A stretch of DNA of 64,000 nucleotides from an uncultured bacterium (GTDB lineage: Bacteria > Pseudomonadota > Gammaproteobacteria > Burkholderiales > Burkholderiaceae_E): the NCBI GenBank assembly GCA_903907905.1, contig CAIVPX010000033.1:62001-126000 (forward strand), read 5' to 3'. Below are positions 34,974-43,543 of the stretch, one piece after another. A program made the position numbers and the translations under genes. Every line of letters begins with the position of its first letter. The first letter of the stretch is position 1. Below the pieces are notes generated by a model. That model was not told where the DNA came from and made no database searches. It worked only from the letters and a program-made list of their open reading frames with translations.

Positions 34974-35812
34974 GTCGATGACCGGGGATCGGTGCGCAGC
35001 CGGACCCAGTTGCCCGCGTAGTTGACGCACAAGACGACGATGAAAATCGCCAGCCCCGGAAAGAGTGAGGTCCAGTAGGCGATGTTGATGTATTTGCGCC
35101 CGTCGGCCAGCATCGAGCCCCAGGAGGGCGTAGGCGGCTGCACGCCCAGTCCGAGAAAGCTCAGCGCCGACTCGAAGATGATCACCTTGCCGACATCGAG
35201 CGTCACCAGCACGACCACCGAGTTCAACACATTGGGCAGCAGATGCCGGGTAAACAGCGCCGGCCAGGGGGTGCCACAAAGCCTGGCGAAGCGGACGAAA
35301 TCACGCTCGCGAAGGCGTGCGGTTTCGGTGCGAACGAGTTTGGCGTACGCCACCCAGTTGCTGATCGCAATCACCAGAATCACGTTGCCGAGGCTGGGTC
35401 CGAGCGCACCGATCAGGGCGATGGCGAGCAGGATGAAGGGAATCGACATCTGGATGTCGGTGAGACGCATCAGGAGCGCATCCAGCCAGCCGCCGACGTA
35501 GCCTGCGACCAGACCCACGATCACGCCCAGCGTGCCCGACAGTCCGACCGCGCAGAGGGCGACCAGCAGCGACACCCGAGCCCCGGCCAGTAGTCCGCTC
35601 AGCACATCCTGCCCAAGTGCCGTGGTCCCGAGCAGGTGGCTGGCGTCACCCTCCGGGTGCCAGGCCGGAGGCTTGAGGGTCTGGGCCAGATCCTGCTGCG
35701 CCGGATCATGGGGGGCGAGCCAGCCCCCGAGGGCGCCTGCGAGCACAAAAAGTCCGATCACGGACAACGCGAAGAAAAACTGGAGGTCGAGGCGCTGACG
35801 CATGGCGGGCAT
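34970..35812 (-). CDS. dppC: Dipeptide-type ABC transporter permease (DppC-like)
   Basis: The 280-residue inner-membrane permease starts at the ATG at 35812, overlapping the dppB stop by one base; an ATG three codons later is possible. It has six predicted helices, the DppC-type HLLGTTALGQDVLSGLLAGARVSL entry segment and a coupling-loop EAA-like region around RFARLCGTPWPALFTRHLLPN. The length fits the family. Confidence 0.92.
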   Translation of the reverse strand: MPAMRQRLDLQFFFALSVIGLFVLAGALGGWLAPHDPAQQDLAQTLKPPAWHPEGDASHLLGTTALGQDVLSGLLAGARVSLLVALCAVGLSGTLGVIVGLVAGYVGGWLDALLMRLTDIQMSIPFILLAIALIGALGPSLGNVILVIAISNWVAYAKLVRTETARLRERDFVRFARLCGTPWPALFTRHLLPNVLNSVVVLVTLDVGKVIIFESALSFLGLGVQPPTPSWGSMLADGRKYINIAYWTSLFPGLAIFIVVLCVNYAGNWVRLRTDPRSST

Positions 35813-36738
35813 CAGGCCGACGCGCGCAGACGCGGATCGAGCGCAAACTGGAGCAGATCGGTGCACAGTTGGACGATCACGAAGGCAACGGACAGCAGCA
35901 GGGTGATGCCCTGAACCACCGGGTAATCGCCTCCGCTTGCCGACTGCACGAGCAGGCGCCCGATACCCGGCCATGAAAACACGGTCTCGGTGACCACCGC
36001 GCCCGCGAGCAGGGTGACGAATTGCAGCGCGATGATGGTGACCAGGGCCGGCAGGACGTATCGCATGCAGTGCACGAACAGGATCACCCGCTCGGGGGCC
36101 CCCTTCAGCACAGCGGTGCGGACGAAATCCTCGCCGAGGGCTTCAAGCAGGGTCGAGCGGGTCATACGGGAGATGACCGCCGCCGTATAGAGGCCGAGGG
36201 TCACTGCGGGCAGGATCAGTGACATCGGCCCTGACCGACCGGAGCTCGGAAACCATTGCCATTCCACCGCGAACAGCCAGATGAGCATGATGCCGACCCA
36301 GAAGGTGGGTGCGGCCATGCCTGAGAGGGCCACCAGTTCGATCAACCGGTCGGCGACGCTGCGTGGGCGCACGGCGGAAAGCACCCCCGAGCCCACGCCC
36401 AGCACGATCGCAAAGCCGATGGCGGCGAGCGCGAGTTCGAGGGTGGCGGGGAAGCGCTCGGCGACCAGTTCGAGCACCGGCATGTGAAAGCGGTACGACT
36501 GCCCCAGATCACCCCGGGCCGCACTGAGCAGGAATCGCCCGAAGCGCTCCAGCGCCGGGCGGTCCATGCCGAGCGCTGTCCGGAAGGCCTCGCGATCAGC
36601 GCCCGAGGCCTCGGGCGGCATCAGCAGGTGAACCGGGTCCCCGATCAGGAAGGTGATGCCGAAGACCAGGGCTGCTATGCCCAGTATGCAGACAACCGCC
36701 TGAGCGATCCGCTCGAAAAGGTAGGCGGCGCCAGGCAT
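35812..36738 (-). CDS. dppB: Dipeptide-type ABC transporter permease (DppB-like)
   Basis: The 308-residue permease has an N-terminal helix, a DppB-type periplasmic loop (GDPVHLLMPPEAS, LGMDRP) and five further helices; the FVRTAVLKGAPERVI segment is the ATPase-contacting EAA loop. The start codon abuts the dppA stop with no gap. It forms the channel with DppC. Confidence 0.92.
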   Translation of the reverse strand: MPGAAYLFERIAQAVVCILGIAALVFGITFLIGDPVHLLMPPEASGADREAFRTALGMDRPALERFGRFLLSAARGDLGQSYRFHMPVLELVAERFPATLELALAAIGFAIVLGVGSGVLSAVRPRSVADRLIELVALSGMAAPTFWVGIMLIWLFAVEWQWFPSSGRSGPMSLILPAVTLGLYTAAVISRMTRSTLLEALGEDFVRTAVLKGAPERVILFVHCMRYVLPALVTIIALQFVTLLAGAVVTETVFSWPGIGRLLVQSASGGDYPVVQGITLLLSVAFVIVQLCTDLLQFALDPRLRASA

Positions 36739-38268
36739 TTACTTGGTCACGCTCGCCGTCCAGAATTTGTAGATATTGTCGCCGGGGCGGGGGCGCCAGT
36801 TGACCCGGTCACGCAGGCCGATGAGGATCTTGCTCTCCCAGAGGAAGGCGTGCGAGGCGTCATCGTGCAGCGCGCGGTCGATTTTCTGAAAGTGGAGGTC
36901 GCGGGCCGCCGCATCGGTGATGCTCAGCGATTCATCGATCAGCTTGTCCACGCCTTCATTGCGATAGAACGACCAGAAGGCCTTGCTGTGCACGCCGAAG
37001 ATCATCAGGCCTTCAGGATCGAAAATCGTGTTGCCGAAGGCCTGGTAGCTGATCGGGTAATACTTTTTCGGCAATTCGCCCACCCACTTCGCCGAGTCCC
37101 AGAGATTGAGGTTGACCTCGATGCCCACGGCCTTGAGCTGGTTGGCGATGGCCAGCGAAATATCCCGGTCCAGGGTGTAACGACCCACCGAGCTGTACAT
37201 GTCGATCCGAAAGCCGTTGGGATAGCCCGCCTCGGCCAGCAGCTTGCGGGCAAGCGCTGGGTCGTGGGCATAGGGTTTGAGTTGGGGGTCGACGGCAGCG
37301 ACCGACGGCGCCAGGGCGCCCGGAATCAGTTCAGCCTGGCCGCGCAGCACGTTGGTGATGATGGCCTGCCGGTCGATGGCGTGGTTGAGGGCCATCCGAA
37401 CCTGGCGGTTGAGAAGCGGGCTGTCCTTGGCGGCATCCTTGATGTTCAGCACCAGCCAGTAAATTTCGCCGCTCGGATGAGACAGAGCCTTCGCACCGCG
37501 GATGGCGTTGATGCGGTCGAGCAGGGGCGGCGGCATCTCGGCCACGATATCGGCCTCGCCCGTCTGAAGCATGCCCAACCGGACCGCGTCCTCGGGCACG
37601 GTGCGCAGCACCAGATGGCGAACCTTGGGTACCCAGCCCCAGTGCTGCTCATGGGCCTGCATCTCGATGCGTTCGTTGATCGAGCGCGAGACGAAGCGGA
37701 ATGGGCCCGTGCCGACGGGGCGTTTGGCGAAGCCGTCTTCGCCGACCGACTGCATGTAGTCGCGCGGCACGATCCAGCCGGCGAAGGCGAGCTTCTTCAG
37801 AAAGATGGCGTCCTTTTCCTTCAGGCGCAGTGCGACCTGATTCGGCCCGAGGATCTCCACCTTGTCGATGGTCCGAATAAAGGACAGCAGCGGGTTTTTC
37901 GTGGCGGGATTGGTCGCCCGCTCCAGCGAAAACTTCACGTCTTCCGCCGTGAAGGGCGAGCCGTCGTGGAACCTGACGCCCTTGCGCAGGTTGAACGTAT
38001 AGGTGAGGCCGTCGGGCGATACCGTGTACGACTCGGCCAGCCCCGGCACCAGTTCCGCCTGATCATTTCTCAGGACCAGGCCCTCGAACATGTTCGAGTT
38101 GAACAGGTAGTTGTAGCGGGTGTTGCCCTTGTGCGGGTCCAGGGTAGCGGGTTCGGACGGGAGCGCCACGGTCAGGCGGTCAGCCGGTTGGGCGAAGGTG
38201 AGCGCGGGCACCATCGCAATGATGGACGCGAGCAGGGCACGCGTCGCACGGCGCAGAAAAGCGGTCAT
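36739..38268 (-). CDS. dppA: ABC transporter substrate-binding protein, family 5 (DppA-like)
   Basis: The 509-residue periplasmic receptor has a Sec signal ending near TFAQP, then the family 5 opening PATLDPHKGN and the hallmark GLTYTFNLRKGVRFHDGSPFTAEDVKFSLER. GAGGAGA upstream of the ATG is a strong ribosome site. First gene of the dppABCDF-phyH operon. The family includes receptors for peptides, nickel, opines, glutathione and oligosaccharides; the PhyH enzyme in the operon argues for a small organic or amino compound. Confidence 0.92.
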   Translation of the reverse strand: MTAFLRRATRALLASIIAMVPALTFAQPADRLTVALPSEPATLDPHKGNTRYNYLFNSNMFEGLVLRNDQAELVPGLAESYTVSPDGLTYTFNLRKGVRFHDGSPFTAEDVKFSLERATNPATKNPLLSFIRTIDKVEILGPNQVALRLKEKDAIFLKKLAFAGWIVPRDYMQSVGEDGFAKRPVGTGPFRFVSRSINERIEMQAHEQHWGWVPKVRHLVLRTVPEDAVRLGMLQTGEADIVAEMPPPLLDRINAIRGAKALSHPSGEIYWLVLNIKDAAKDSPLLNRQVRMALNHAIDRQAIITNVLRGQAELIPGALAPSVAAVDPQLKPYAHDPALARKLLAEAGYPNGFRIDMYSSVGRYTLDRDISLAIANQLKAVGIEVNLNLWDSAKWVGELPKKYYPISYQAFGNTIFDPEGLMIFGVHSKAFWSFYRNEGVDKLIDESLSITDAAARDLHFQKIDRALHDDASHAFLWESKILIGLRDRVNWRPRPGDNIYKFWTASVTK

Positions 38269-38571
38269 GGGGTCTCCTCGTGACGATTGGGGGCAGGGGC
38301 CTCTGCGGGCCCTGATGGACGGTAACGGATCGGCGGCGACCGCCCGGGCGGAACGCGGTCGATCCTAGTCCTGGCCCCGAGGGGCGTCAAGGCAAGGTGA
38401 CAGCGAGCGGACCGGTTCCGGTGTGCTCGCGGACCTGTACCGAAGGCGCCTCACCTGGCGAACTTCGGGGGCGGGCCGGGTCAGCGGTTACCTAGGGAAA
38501 TCCCTGCTTCGCGGCCTCGCCAAGGGCTTCGTGGCACACTTAAGGGTTAAGTCAAACGAGTCAACAGGCGC
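38269..38571. other. Divergent intergenic region between dppA and the second TRAP operon
   Basis: This 303-base gap has no convincing gene. It contains a strong leftward promoter (38362-38390) and, close to the TRAP start, the inverted repeat CTTAA-GGG-TTAAG at 38539-38551, which could be an operator for a regulator coded elsewhere. I could not find a good rightward sigma70 promoter. Confidence 0.5.
38362..38390 (-). promoter_or_regulatory. Predicted sigma70 promoter for the dpp-phyH operon
   Basis: On the minus strand: TTGACG, 17-base spacer, TAGGAT. Five of six bases match at -35 and four of six at -10. Transcription would start roughly 85 bases before the dppA ATG. Confidence 0.5.
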
Positions 38572-39072
38572 ATGAAGCTGCTTGAAATGCTGGCGCGAGT
38601 GTGCGCCGTCGTCGCGGGCGTGCTGCTGGTCCTCATCACCGGGCTCACGGTGGTCAGCGTGGTCGGGCGGAGTTTTTTTGCCAGCGCCATCAATGGCGAC
38701 TTCGAACTCGCCGGCTTTGCGGCGGGCGCGGCCATCGCGCTGTTCATGCCTTGGTGTCAGGCCAAGCGCGGCAACATCATCGTCGACTTCTTCACCAGTC
38801 GGGCCTCGGTAGCCTCGCAGCGTCGCATGGATCGCCTGGGGGCCTTGCTCTATGCGGCGGTGATGGGGCTCATGACCTGGCGCACCACGCTGGGCGGGTT
38901 GAGCGCCTGGAGCACCCACTCCGGCTCGATGATGCTCGATTTTCCCGAGTGGGTCGTCTATGTGTTCATGGTGCCGCCGCTCGCACTCAGCACCCTCATT
39001 GGCCTGCACCAGGCGGTCTTTGGCTTCGATGAGCGCCTGGTGCCCGAAGACAACCCGGAGTTGAGCGTATGA
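38572..39072 (+). CDS. dctQ: TRAP transporter small permease (DctQ-like), second system
   Basis: The 166-residue subunit has four predicted helices and the DctQ-type loop GDFELAGFAAGAAIALFMPW followed by QAKRGNIIVDFF. The ribosome site is weak (ACAGG). Here the order is Q-M-P, unlike P-Q-M in the first TRAP system, so the two are not recent copies of each other. It overlaps dctM by 4 bases. Confidence 0.9.
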   Translation: MKLLEMLARVCAVVAGVLLVLITGLTVVSVVGRSFFASAINGDFELAGFAAGAAIALFMPWCQAKRGNIIVDFFTSRASVASQRRMDRLGALLYAAVMGLMTWRTTLGGLSAWSTHSGSMMLDFPEWVVYVFMVPPLALSTLIGLHQAVFGFDERLVPEDNPELSV

Positions 39073-40400
39073 GCCCGATCGCGCTCGCGCTATCCATCTT
39101 CGGCATCATGCTCGTACTGATGGCGTTTCGTGTGCCGATCGCCGTCACCATGTTTGTGGCGGGTGGCGTCGGCTACATCAGCCAGACCGGTTGGGCGCCG
39201 CTCGCCAGCTTTCTCAACGCTCAGGCTTTCGCGCGCTTTGCCAGCTACGACCTCTCGGTCATTCCGCTGTTCATTCTCATGGGTCACTTTGCAACCCAGG
39301 GGGGAATCAGCAAGGCGCTGTTCGCCTTTGCGGCGGGCGTGATGGGGCGCATGCGTGGTGGTCTGGCCATGGGGGCGGTGTTCGCCTGTGCGGCCTTCGG
39401 CGCCATCTGTGGGTCGTCCGTTGCCACCGCAGCCACCATCACCAACGTGGCGTACGATGAAATGCGCCGCCACGGGTATTCGGGGCGACTCACCACGGGC
39501 ACGCTGGCAGCGGGCGGCACCCTGGGCATCCTCATTCCGCCTTCGGTCCCTCTGGTCATCTACGCCATTCTCACCGAGCAGAACATCGCCAAGCTGTTCG
39601 CCGCTGCCATGATCCCCGGCATCATCGCCATGCTGGGCTACATGATTGCCATCGCGCTGTACGTCCGTCTGGTGCCGGGTCATGCGCCCGAGCACGATGA
39701 CGTCGCCGAGAGCAACATCCTCGAGGCCCTGCGTGGCATCGGTCCGATCGGCGCCATCTTTCTGCTGGTGTTTGGCGGCATCTATGGTGGGCTGTTCACA
39801 CCCACCGAAGGCGCGGCAGTTGGTGCTTTCGCGACCTTCATCGCGGCGCTGCTCAAGGGCGAGATGACCCTCGCCAAGTTTCGGGACTGCTTTTATGCCA
39901 CGGCCGAAAGTTCGGCGCTGATCTTCCTTATTTTCCTGGGCGCCGATCTCATGAATGCGGCACTCGCGCTCACTCAGGTGCCTAACCAGTTGGCGCAGGT
40001 GGTGGGGGGGTGGGGGCTGCCGCCGGTGGCCGTCGTCGCGGTCATTCTCGCGTTTTACGTCGTGCTGGGCGCCGTCATGGATGAGTTGTCCATGATCCTG
40101 CTGACCGTCCCGATCTTCTTTCCGCTCATCATGGGGCTCGACTTCGGCCTCAGCAAGGAGCACACCGCGATCTGGTTCGGCATCATGGTGCTCATGACCG
40201 TGGGCTTTGGCATGCTGGCGCCCCCGGTCGGCCTGAACGTCTACGTGGTCAACGGCATTATCAAGGGACGTGGCCGGCCTGTGCCCATCAGCGAGAGCTA
40301 TCGCGGGGTCATGCCCTTTCTGGTCAGTGATACGCTGAGAACGCTCGTGCTGCTTTTCTTTCCTGGCCTCTCGCTCTGGCTCGTCCGTTACATGAGCTGA
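39069..40400 (+). CDS. dctM: TRAP transporter large permease (DctM-like), second system
   Basis: The 443-residue membrane protein carries DctM hallmarks: VIPLFILMGHFATQGG, GSSVATAATITNVAYDEM, GTLAAGGTLGILIPPSVPLVIYAIL. About 12 helices are expected. It forms the transport channel with the preceding DctQ. The receptor gene follows after 86 bases, a gap that holds a small palindrome. Confidence 0.93.
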   Translation: MSPIALALSIFGIMLVLMAFRVPIAVTMFVAGGVGYISQTGWAPLASFLNAQAFARFASYDLSVIPLFILMGHFATQGGISKALFAFAAGVMGRMRGGLAMGAVFACAAFGAICGSSVATAATITNVAYDEMRRHGYSGRLTTGTLAAGGTLGILIPPSVPLVIYAILTEQNIAKLFAAAMIPGIIAMLGYMIAIALYVRLVPGHAPEHDDVAESNILEALRGIGPIGAIFLLVFGGIYGGLFTPTEGAAVGAFATFIAALLKGEMTLAKFRDCFYATAESSALIFLIFLGADLMNAALALTQVPNQLAQVVGGWGLPPVAVVAVILAFYVVLGAVMDELSMILLTVPIFFPLIMGLDFGLSKEHTAIWFGIMVLMTVGFGMLAPPVGLNVYVVNGIIKGRGRPVPISESYRGVMPFLVSDTLRTLVLLFFPGLSLWLVRYMS

Positions 40401-40439
40401 AGCGGGCGCATCGCGGCCTTCGTCCTACCGATCCTCGCC

Positions 40440-40453
40440 CAGTCAAGTGACTG
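40440..40453. other. Short palindrome between dctM and dctP
   Basis: A perfect 14-base palindrome, CAGTCAAGTGACTG apart from the central AG, lies in the 86-base gap. It may form a small hairpin that adjusts relative expression of permease and receptor, but it is too short to call a terminator. Confidence 0.25.
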
Positions 40454-40486
40454 CCTTATCCAATCCCACCAGACAGGAGACACCCC

Positions 40487-41527
40487 ATGACCTCGCGCCG
40501 CTCACTTCTGAAAGCCTCCGCCGGCATCGCGCTGGCCGCGCCAGCCGTGCACCTTCGTGCCCAGCAGACGGTCACGCTGAAGTTCCACACCTTCATGGCA
40601 CCTCAATCGGCGGTCTGGCTGACCATGCACAAGGCCTGGATGGACAAGGTTGAAAAAGACTCGGGCGGTCGCATCAAGTTCGAGGGCTATCCCGCTATGC
40701 AACTGGGCGGCACGCCCGTTCAGCTTTACGACCAGGCGCGCGACGGCGTGGTCGATATCGTCTGGACACTGCCCGGCAACACCGCCGGCCGTTTCCCGCG
40801 TATCGAGGCATTCGAGCTGCCCTTCATGATGAACAACTCCGAAGCCACCTCGAAAGCCTTGTGGGAGTACGTTCAAACCGTTGCGACCGACGAGTTCAAG
40901 GACACCCACGTGCTGGCCCTGCATGTGCATGGCCCGGGTATGTTCCATACCGTCGACCGTCAGGTGAAAACGGTCAATGACCTCAAGGGGCTCAAGGTGC
41001 GCGGCCCCACGCGGCAGGTCACCAAAATGCTGGCCTCGGTGGGCGCCACGCCAGTCGGCATGCCGCTGCCAGCCATTCCCGATGCGCTGAGCAAAGGTAC
41101 GATCAATGGCTGCGCCATTCCCTGGGAGGTGGTGCCCTCGGTACGCGTGCACGAGCTCACCAAGTTTCACAGCGAGTTTCCTGCCAATGCGCCGGCGCTC
41201 TACACGACTACCTTTGTCATGACCATGAACAAGGCGCGCTACGAGTCTTTGCCACCCGATTTGAAGAAGGTGATCGATGACAACTCGGGCATGGCGACCT
41301 CGGCCTGGCTCGGCAAGACCCAACAGGGTAATGACCCGGCGGGGCGCAAGGCTGCGGCTGATCGCGGCAATACCATTTATCAGATCACGCCTGCCGACGC
41401 TGCCGAGTTCGTCAAGCGCTCTAGCCTGGTGGATGACGAATGGGCGGCCGATATGAACAAGCGTGGCTTTGACGGGCAGAAGCTGCTTAACACCGCCAAG
41501 GCGCTGATCGCCAAGCACGGGGCCTGA
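40487..41527 (+). CDS. dctP: TRAP transporter substrate-binding protein (DctP-like), second system
   Basis: The 346-residue receptor begins with a twin-arginine signal (MTSRRSLLKASAG) cleaved near LRAQQ. DctP traits are DLKGLKVRGPTRQVTKMLASVGATPVGMP with ligand-binding Arg, and LSKGTINGCAIPWEVVP. Tat export is unusual compared with the Sec signal of the first DctP. The gene ends 18 bases before a bidirectional terminator shared with the opposing BKACE gene. Confidence 0.92.
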   Translation: MTSRRSLLKASAGIALAAPAVHLRAQQTVTLKFHTFMAPQSAVWLTMHKAWMDKVEKDSGGRIKFEGYPAMQLGGTPVQLYDQARDGVVDIVWTLPGNTAGRFPRIEAFELPFMMNNSEATSKALWEYVQTVATDEFKDTHVLALHVHGPGMFHTVDRQVKTVNDLKGLKVRGPTRQVTKMLASVGATPVGMPLPAIPDALSKGTINGCAIPWEVVPSVRVHELTKFHSEFPANAPALYTTTFVMTMNKARYESLPPDLKKVIDDNSGMATSAWLGKTQQGNDPAGRKAAADRGNTIYQITPADAAEFVKRSSLVDDEWAADMNKRGFDGQKLLNTAKALIAKHGA

Positions 41528-41544
41528 GCCGCCAGGGGAAGCGA

Positions 41545-41581
41545 GCGATCAATGGGGCCTGGCTACAGCCCCGTTGATCGC
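41545..41581. terminator. Bidirectional hairpin terminator between dctP and the BKACE gene
   Basis: GCGATCAATGGGGC, a 9-base loop, then GCCCCGTTGATCGC: a 14-base-pair stem with one G-T type mismatch, between two convergent genes. There is no long T-run on either side, so termination may rely on the strong stem. Confidence 0.65.
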
Positions 41582-41601
41582 CTCTCAGGTCGCCTCTCAG
41601 A
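41578..41601. repeat. Two-copy 12-base tandem repeat at the 3' end of the BKACE gene
   Basis: TCGCCTCTCAGG is followed immediately by TCGCCTCTCAGA. The second copy includes the BKACE stop codon (TGA on the minus strand) and the first sits in the terminator's outer arm. Probably a slippage duplication that does not change the protein. Confidence 0.55.
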
Positions 41602-42547
41602 TCGCCACGCCCGCTTTGCCCTTCAGTTGCAGCATGGCGCGGGCCTCGTCCGGGGTGGCCACCTGCAGCCCCAGGCGCTCGATCAGTTGTCGTGCGGCAC
41701 TCACTTGCTCGGCGTTTTTCGTGGCGAGTTGTCCCGGCGCAATCCAGAGCGAGTCTTCCAGGCCGACCCGCACGTTGCCGCCCAAGGTGAGTGACTGCGC
41801 GGCGATGGCGAGCTGGCTCTTGCCCGCTCCGAGCACGCTCCAGAGGTAATCGCCGCCAAACAGCCGATCGGCCGTGCGACGCATGTGCGCCACGTCCTCG
41901 GGGTGGGTGCCGATGCCGCCCAGAATGCCGAACACCGACTGCACGAAGAAGGGCGGTTTGACCAGGCCGCGATCGACGAAGTGCGCAAGCGTGTAGAGGT
42001 GGCCGATGTCGTAGCACTCGATCTCGAAGCGGGTGCCATTGTCGGCGCAGGTGCGCAGGATCTTCTCGATGTCCTTGAAGGTGTTTTTGAAAATTCGGTC
42101 ATCGGATCCGGCCAGATACGCCGTCTCCCACTCATGCGCAAACGACTTGTAGCGATTGAGCATCGGAAACAGGCCGAAGTTCATCGACCCCATGTTGAGC
42201 GAGGCCACCTCGGGCTTGAAGAGGGCGCAGGGCTTGAGCCGCTCGTCCACGGTCATCGTGGCCGCACCGCCAGTGGTGATGTTGATCACCACGTCCGATT
42301 TCGCGTGAATCGTCTTCAGGAAGGGCTCGAACAACTCGGGGCTCTGATCGGGCCGACCGTCAACCGGGTGTCGCGCATGCAGGTGCACGATGGCCGCCCC
42401 TGCGTCAGCCGCCTCGATCGCGGCCGTTGCGATCTGCTCGGCGGTGACCGGCAGATACGGTGACATCGAGGGCGTGTGGATGGAACCGGTGACGGCGCAG
42501 GTGATGATCACCTTGCGCGAGGACCTTGGGGCGGCGGGCTGATTCAT
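41597..42547 (-). CDS. BKACE (DUF849) family beta-keto acid cleavage enzyme
   Basis: The 316-residue protein has VHLHARHP with zinc ligands His55 and His57, and the C-terminal VGLEDSLW Glu that completes the zinc site. BKACE enzymes condense a beta-keto acid with acetyl-CoA, giving acetoacetate and a new acyl-CoA (as in 3-keto-5-aminohexanoate cleavage of lysine fermentation). The gene opposes the flanking TRAP and enoyl-CoA hydratase genes, and is probably monocistronic. A TRAP-imported beta-keto or beta-hydroxy acid is a plausible substrate; subfamily specificity cannot be assigned by eye. Confidence 0.88.
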   Translation of the reverse strand: MNQPAAPRSSRKVIITCAVTGSIHTPSMSPYLPVTAEQIATAAIEAADAGAAIVHLHARHPVDGRPDQSPELFEPFLKTIHAKSDVVINITTGGAATMTVDERLKPCALFKPEVASLNMGSMNFGLFPMLNRYKSFAHEWETAYLAGSDDRIFKNTFKDIEKILRTCADNGTRFEIECYDIGHLYTLAHFVDRGLVKPPFFVQSVFGILGGIGTHPEDVAHMRRTADRLFGGDYLWSVLGAGKSQLAIAAQSLTLGGNVRVGLEDSLWIAPGQLATKNAEQVSAARQLIERLGLQVATPDEARAMLQLKGKAGVAI

Positions 42548-42727
42548 GGCAGTGGGCGGGGGGCAGTGGTTTGCGGAATCGCGAGTCTACGCGTCGGGCC
42601 GCAAGCGTTCCAGCATGCGCTGCGTCGCCTTGTTGGCGGGGGGCGTCTGTGGTCTACTCGGTCGCCATCATGCGGGGGGCTTGTGGCCGAGTTCGCCGGG
42701 GCGCGCAGATTGACGGGGAATGATGAC

Positions 42728-43543
42728 GTGACCGAGCTGGTGCTGACCGAATTTCACGACTTGAAGAATGGGCGAGCGGCGGTCTTGCGACTGAACCGGC
42801 CGCAGGACCTCAACCCGCTCGACAAGGACACCGTCGCCGCGCTCAACCGCAGCATGGATGCACTGCTGGCCGATGCCAGCGTGGGGGCGGTGATCGTCAC
42901 CGGCGAGGGATCGGCCTTCTCGGCCGGTGGCGACCTCAAGGGCTACCTCGATCTCTACCTCGATGAGCCCGCCTTTCGGCGCTTTCTCGCGGGACTGAAG
43001 ACCTTCTTTGACAAGCTGGAGAACGGTCGTCTCATTTCGGTGGCGGCGGTCAATGGCGCCTGCGTGGCGGGGGGCTTCGAGTTGGCGCTCGCCTGCGACC
43101 TGATCGTCATGTCCAGTTCTGCGCGCATGGGGGACGGGCACCTGCGCTACTGGCAGTTGCCCGGCGCGGGCGGCTCGCAGCGCCTCACCCGTGCCGTGGG
43201 CTTGAACCTTGCGAAGCAGATTCTCTACAGCTATCAGATTTACGATGCGCAACGCTGCCAGGCGATCGGCTTGAGCGCCGCGAGCTTCGAGCCCGATCAG
43301 TTGCTCGCCGGAGCGCTGGCGATGGTCGACCGGATGATGACCACGCCCTCCGAGACCGTGACCGTCATGAAGCGCCTGCTCAAGGCCTCTGTCGAGATGC
43401 CACTCGAGCAGGGGCTCGACTACGAGATCGAAGAAGTCGTGCGTCACGCCATCGGCCAGGATGCGCCCGCCTACAAGGGGCTGCTGCGCTTTACCGAGCG
43501 CCCGCGAGCCGCCAATCCCACCTCAGACAGGGACAAGACATGA
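42728..43543 (+). CDS. Enoyl-CoA hydratase/isomerase (crotonase) family protein
   Basis: The 271-residue protein starts at the GTG at 42728 behind GGGGAA; the frame extends left but without support. Oxyanion-hole segments are FSAGGDL (64-70) and ACVAGGFELALACDL (111-125), with catalytic-type Glu118 retained. The second crotonase Glu (usually PE before GxIPGAGG) aligns with His138 (GHLRYWQLPGAGG), so simple hydration may not be the reaction; isomerase, decarboxylase or hydrolase activity is possible. It overlaps the thiolase-like gene by 4 bases. Confidence 0.85.
   Translation: MTELVLTEFHDLKNGRAAVLRLNRPQDLNPLDKDTVAALNRSMDALLADASVGAVIVTGEGSAFSAGGDLKGYLDLYLDEPAFRRFLAGLKTFFDKLENGRLISVAAVNGACVAGGFELALACDLIVMSSSARMGDGHLRYWQLPGAGGSQRLTRAVGLNLAKQILYSYQIYDAQRCQAIGLSAASFEPDQLLAGALAMVDRMMTTPSETVTVMKRLLKASVEMPLEQGLDYEIEEVVRHAIGQDAPAYKGLLRFTERPRAANPTSDRDKT

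Noticed and set aside
36484-38283. 599-codon open frame antisense to dppA
   Set aside because: The dppA product has clear family motifs, signal peptide and ribosome site; the opposite frame is an artefact of high GC third positions and shows no recognisable domain.
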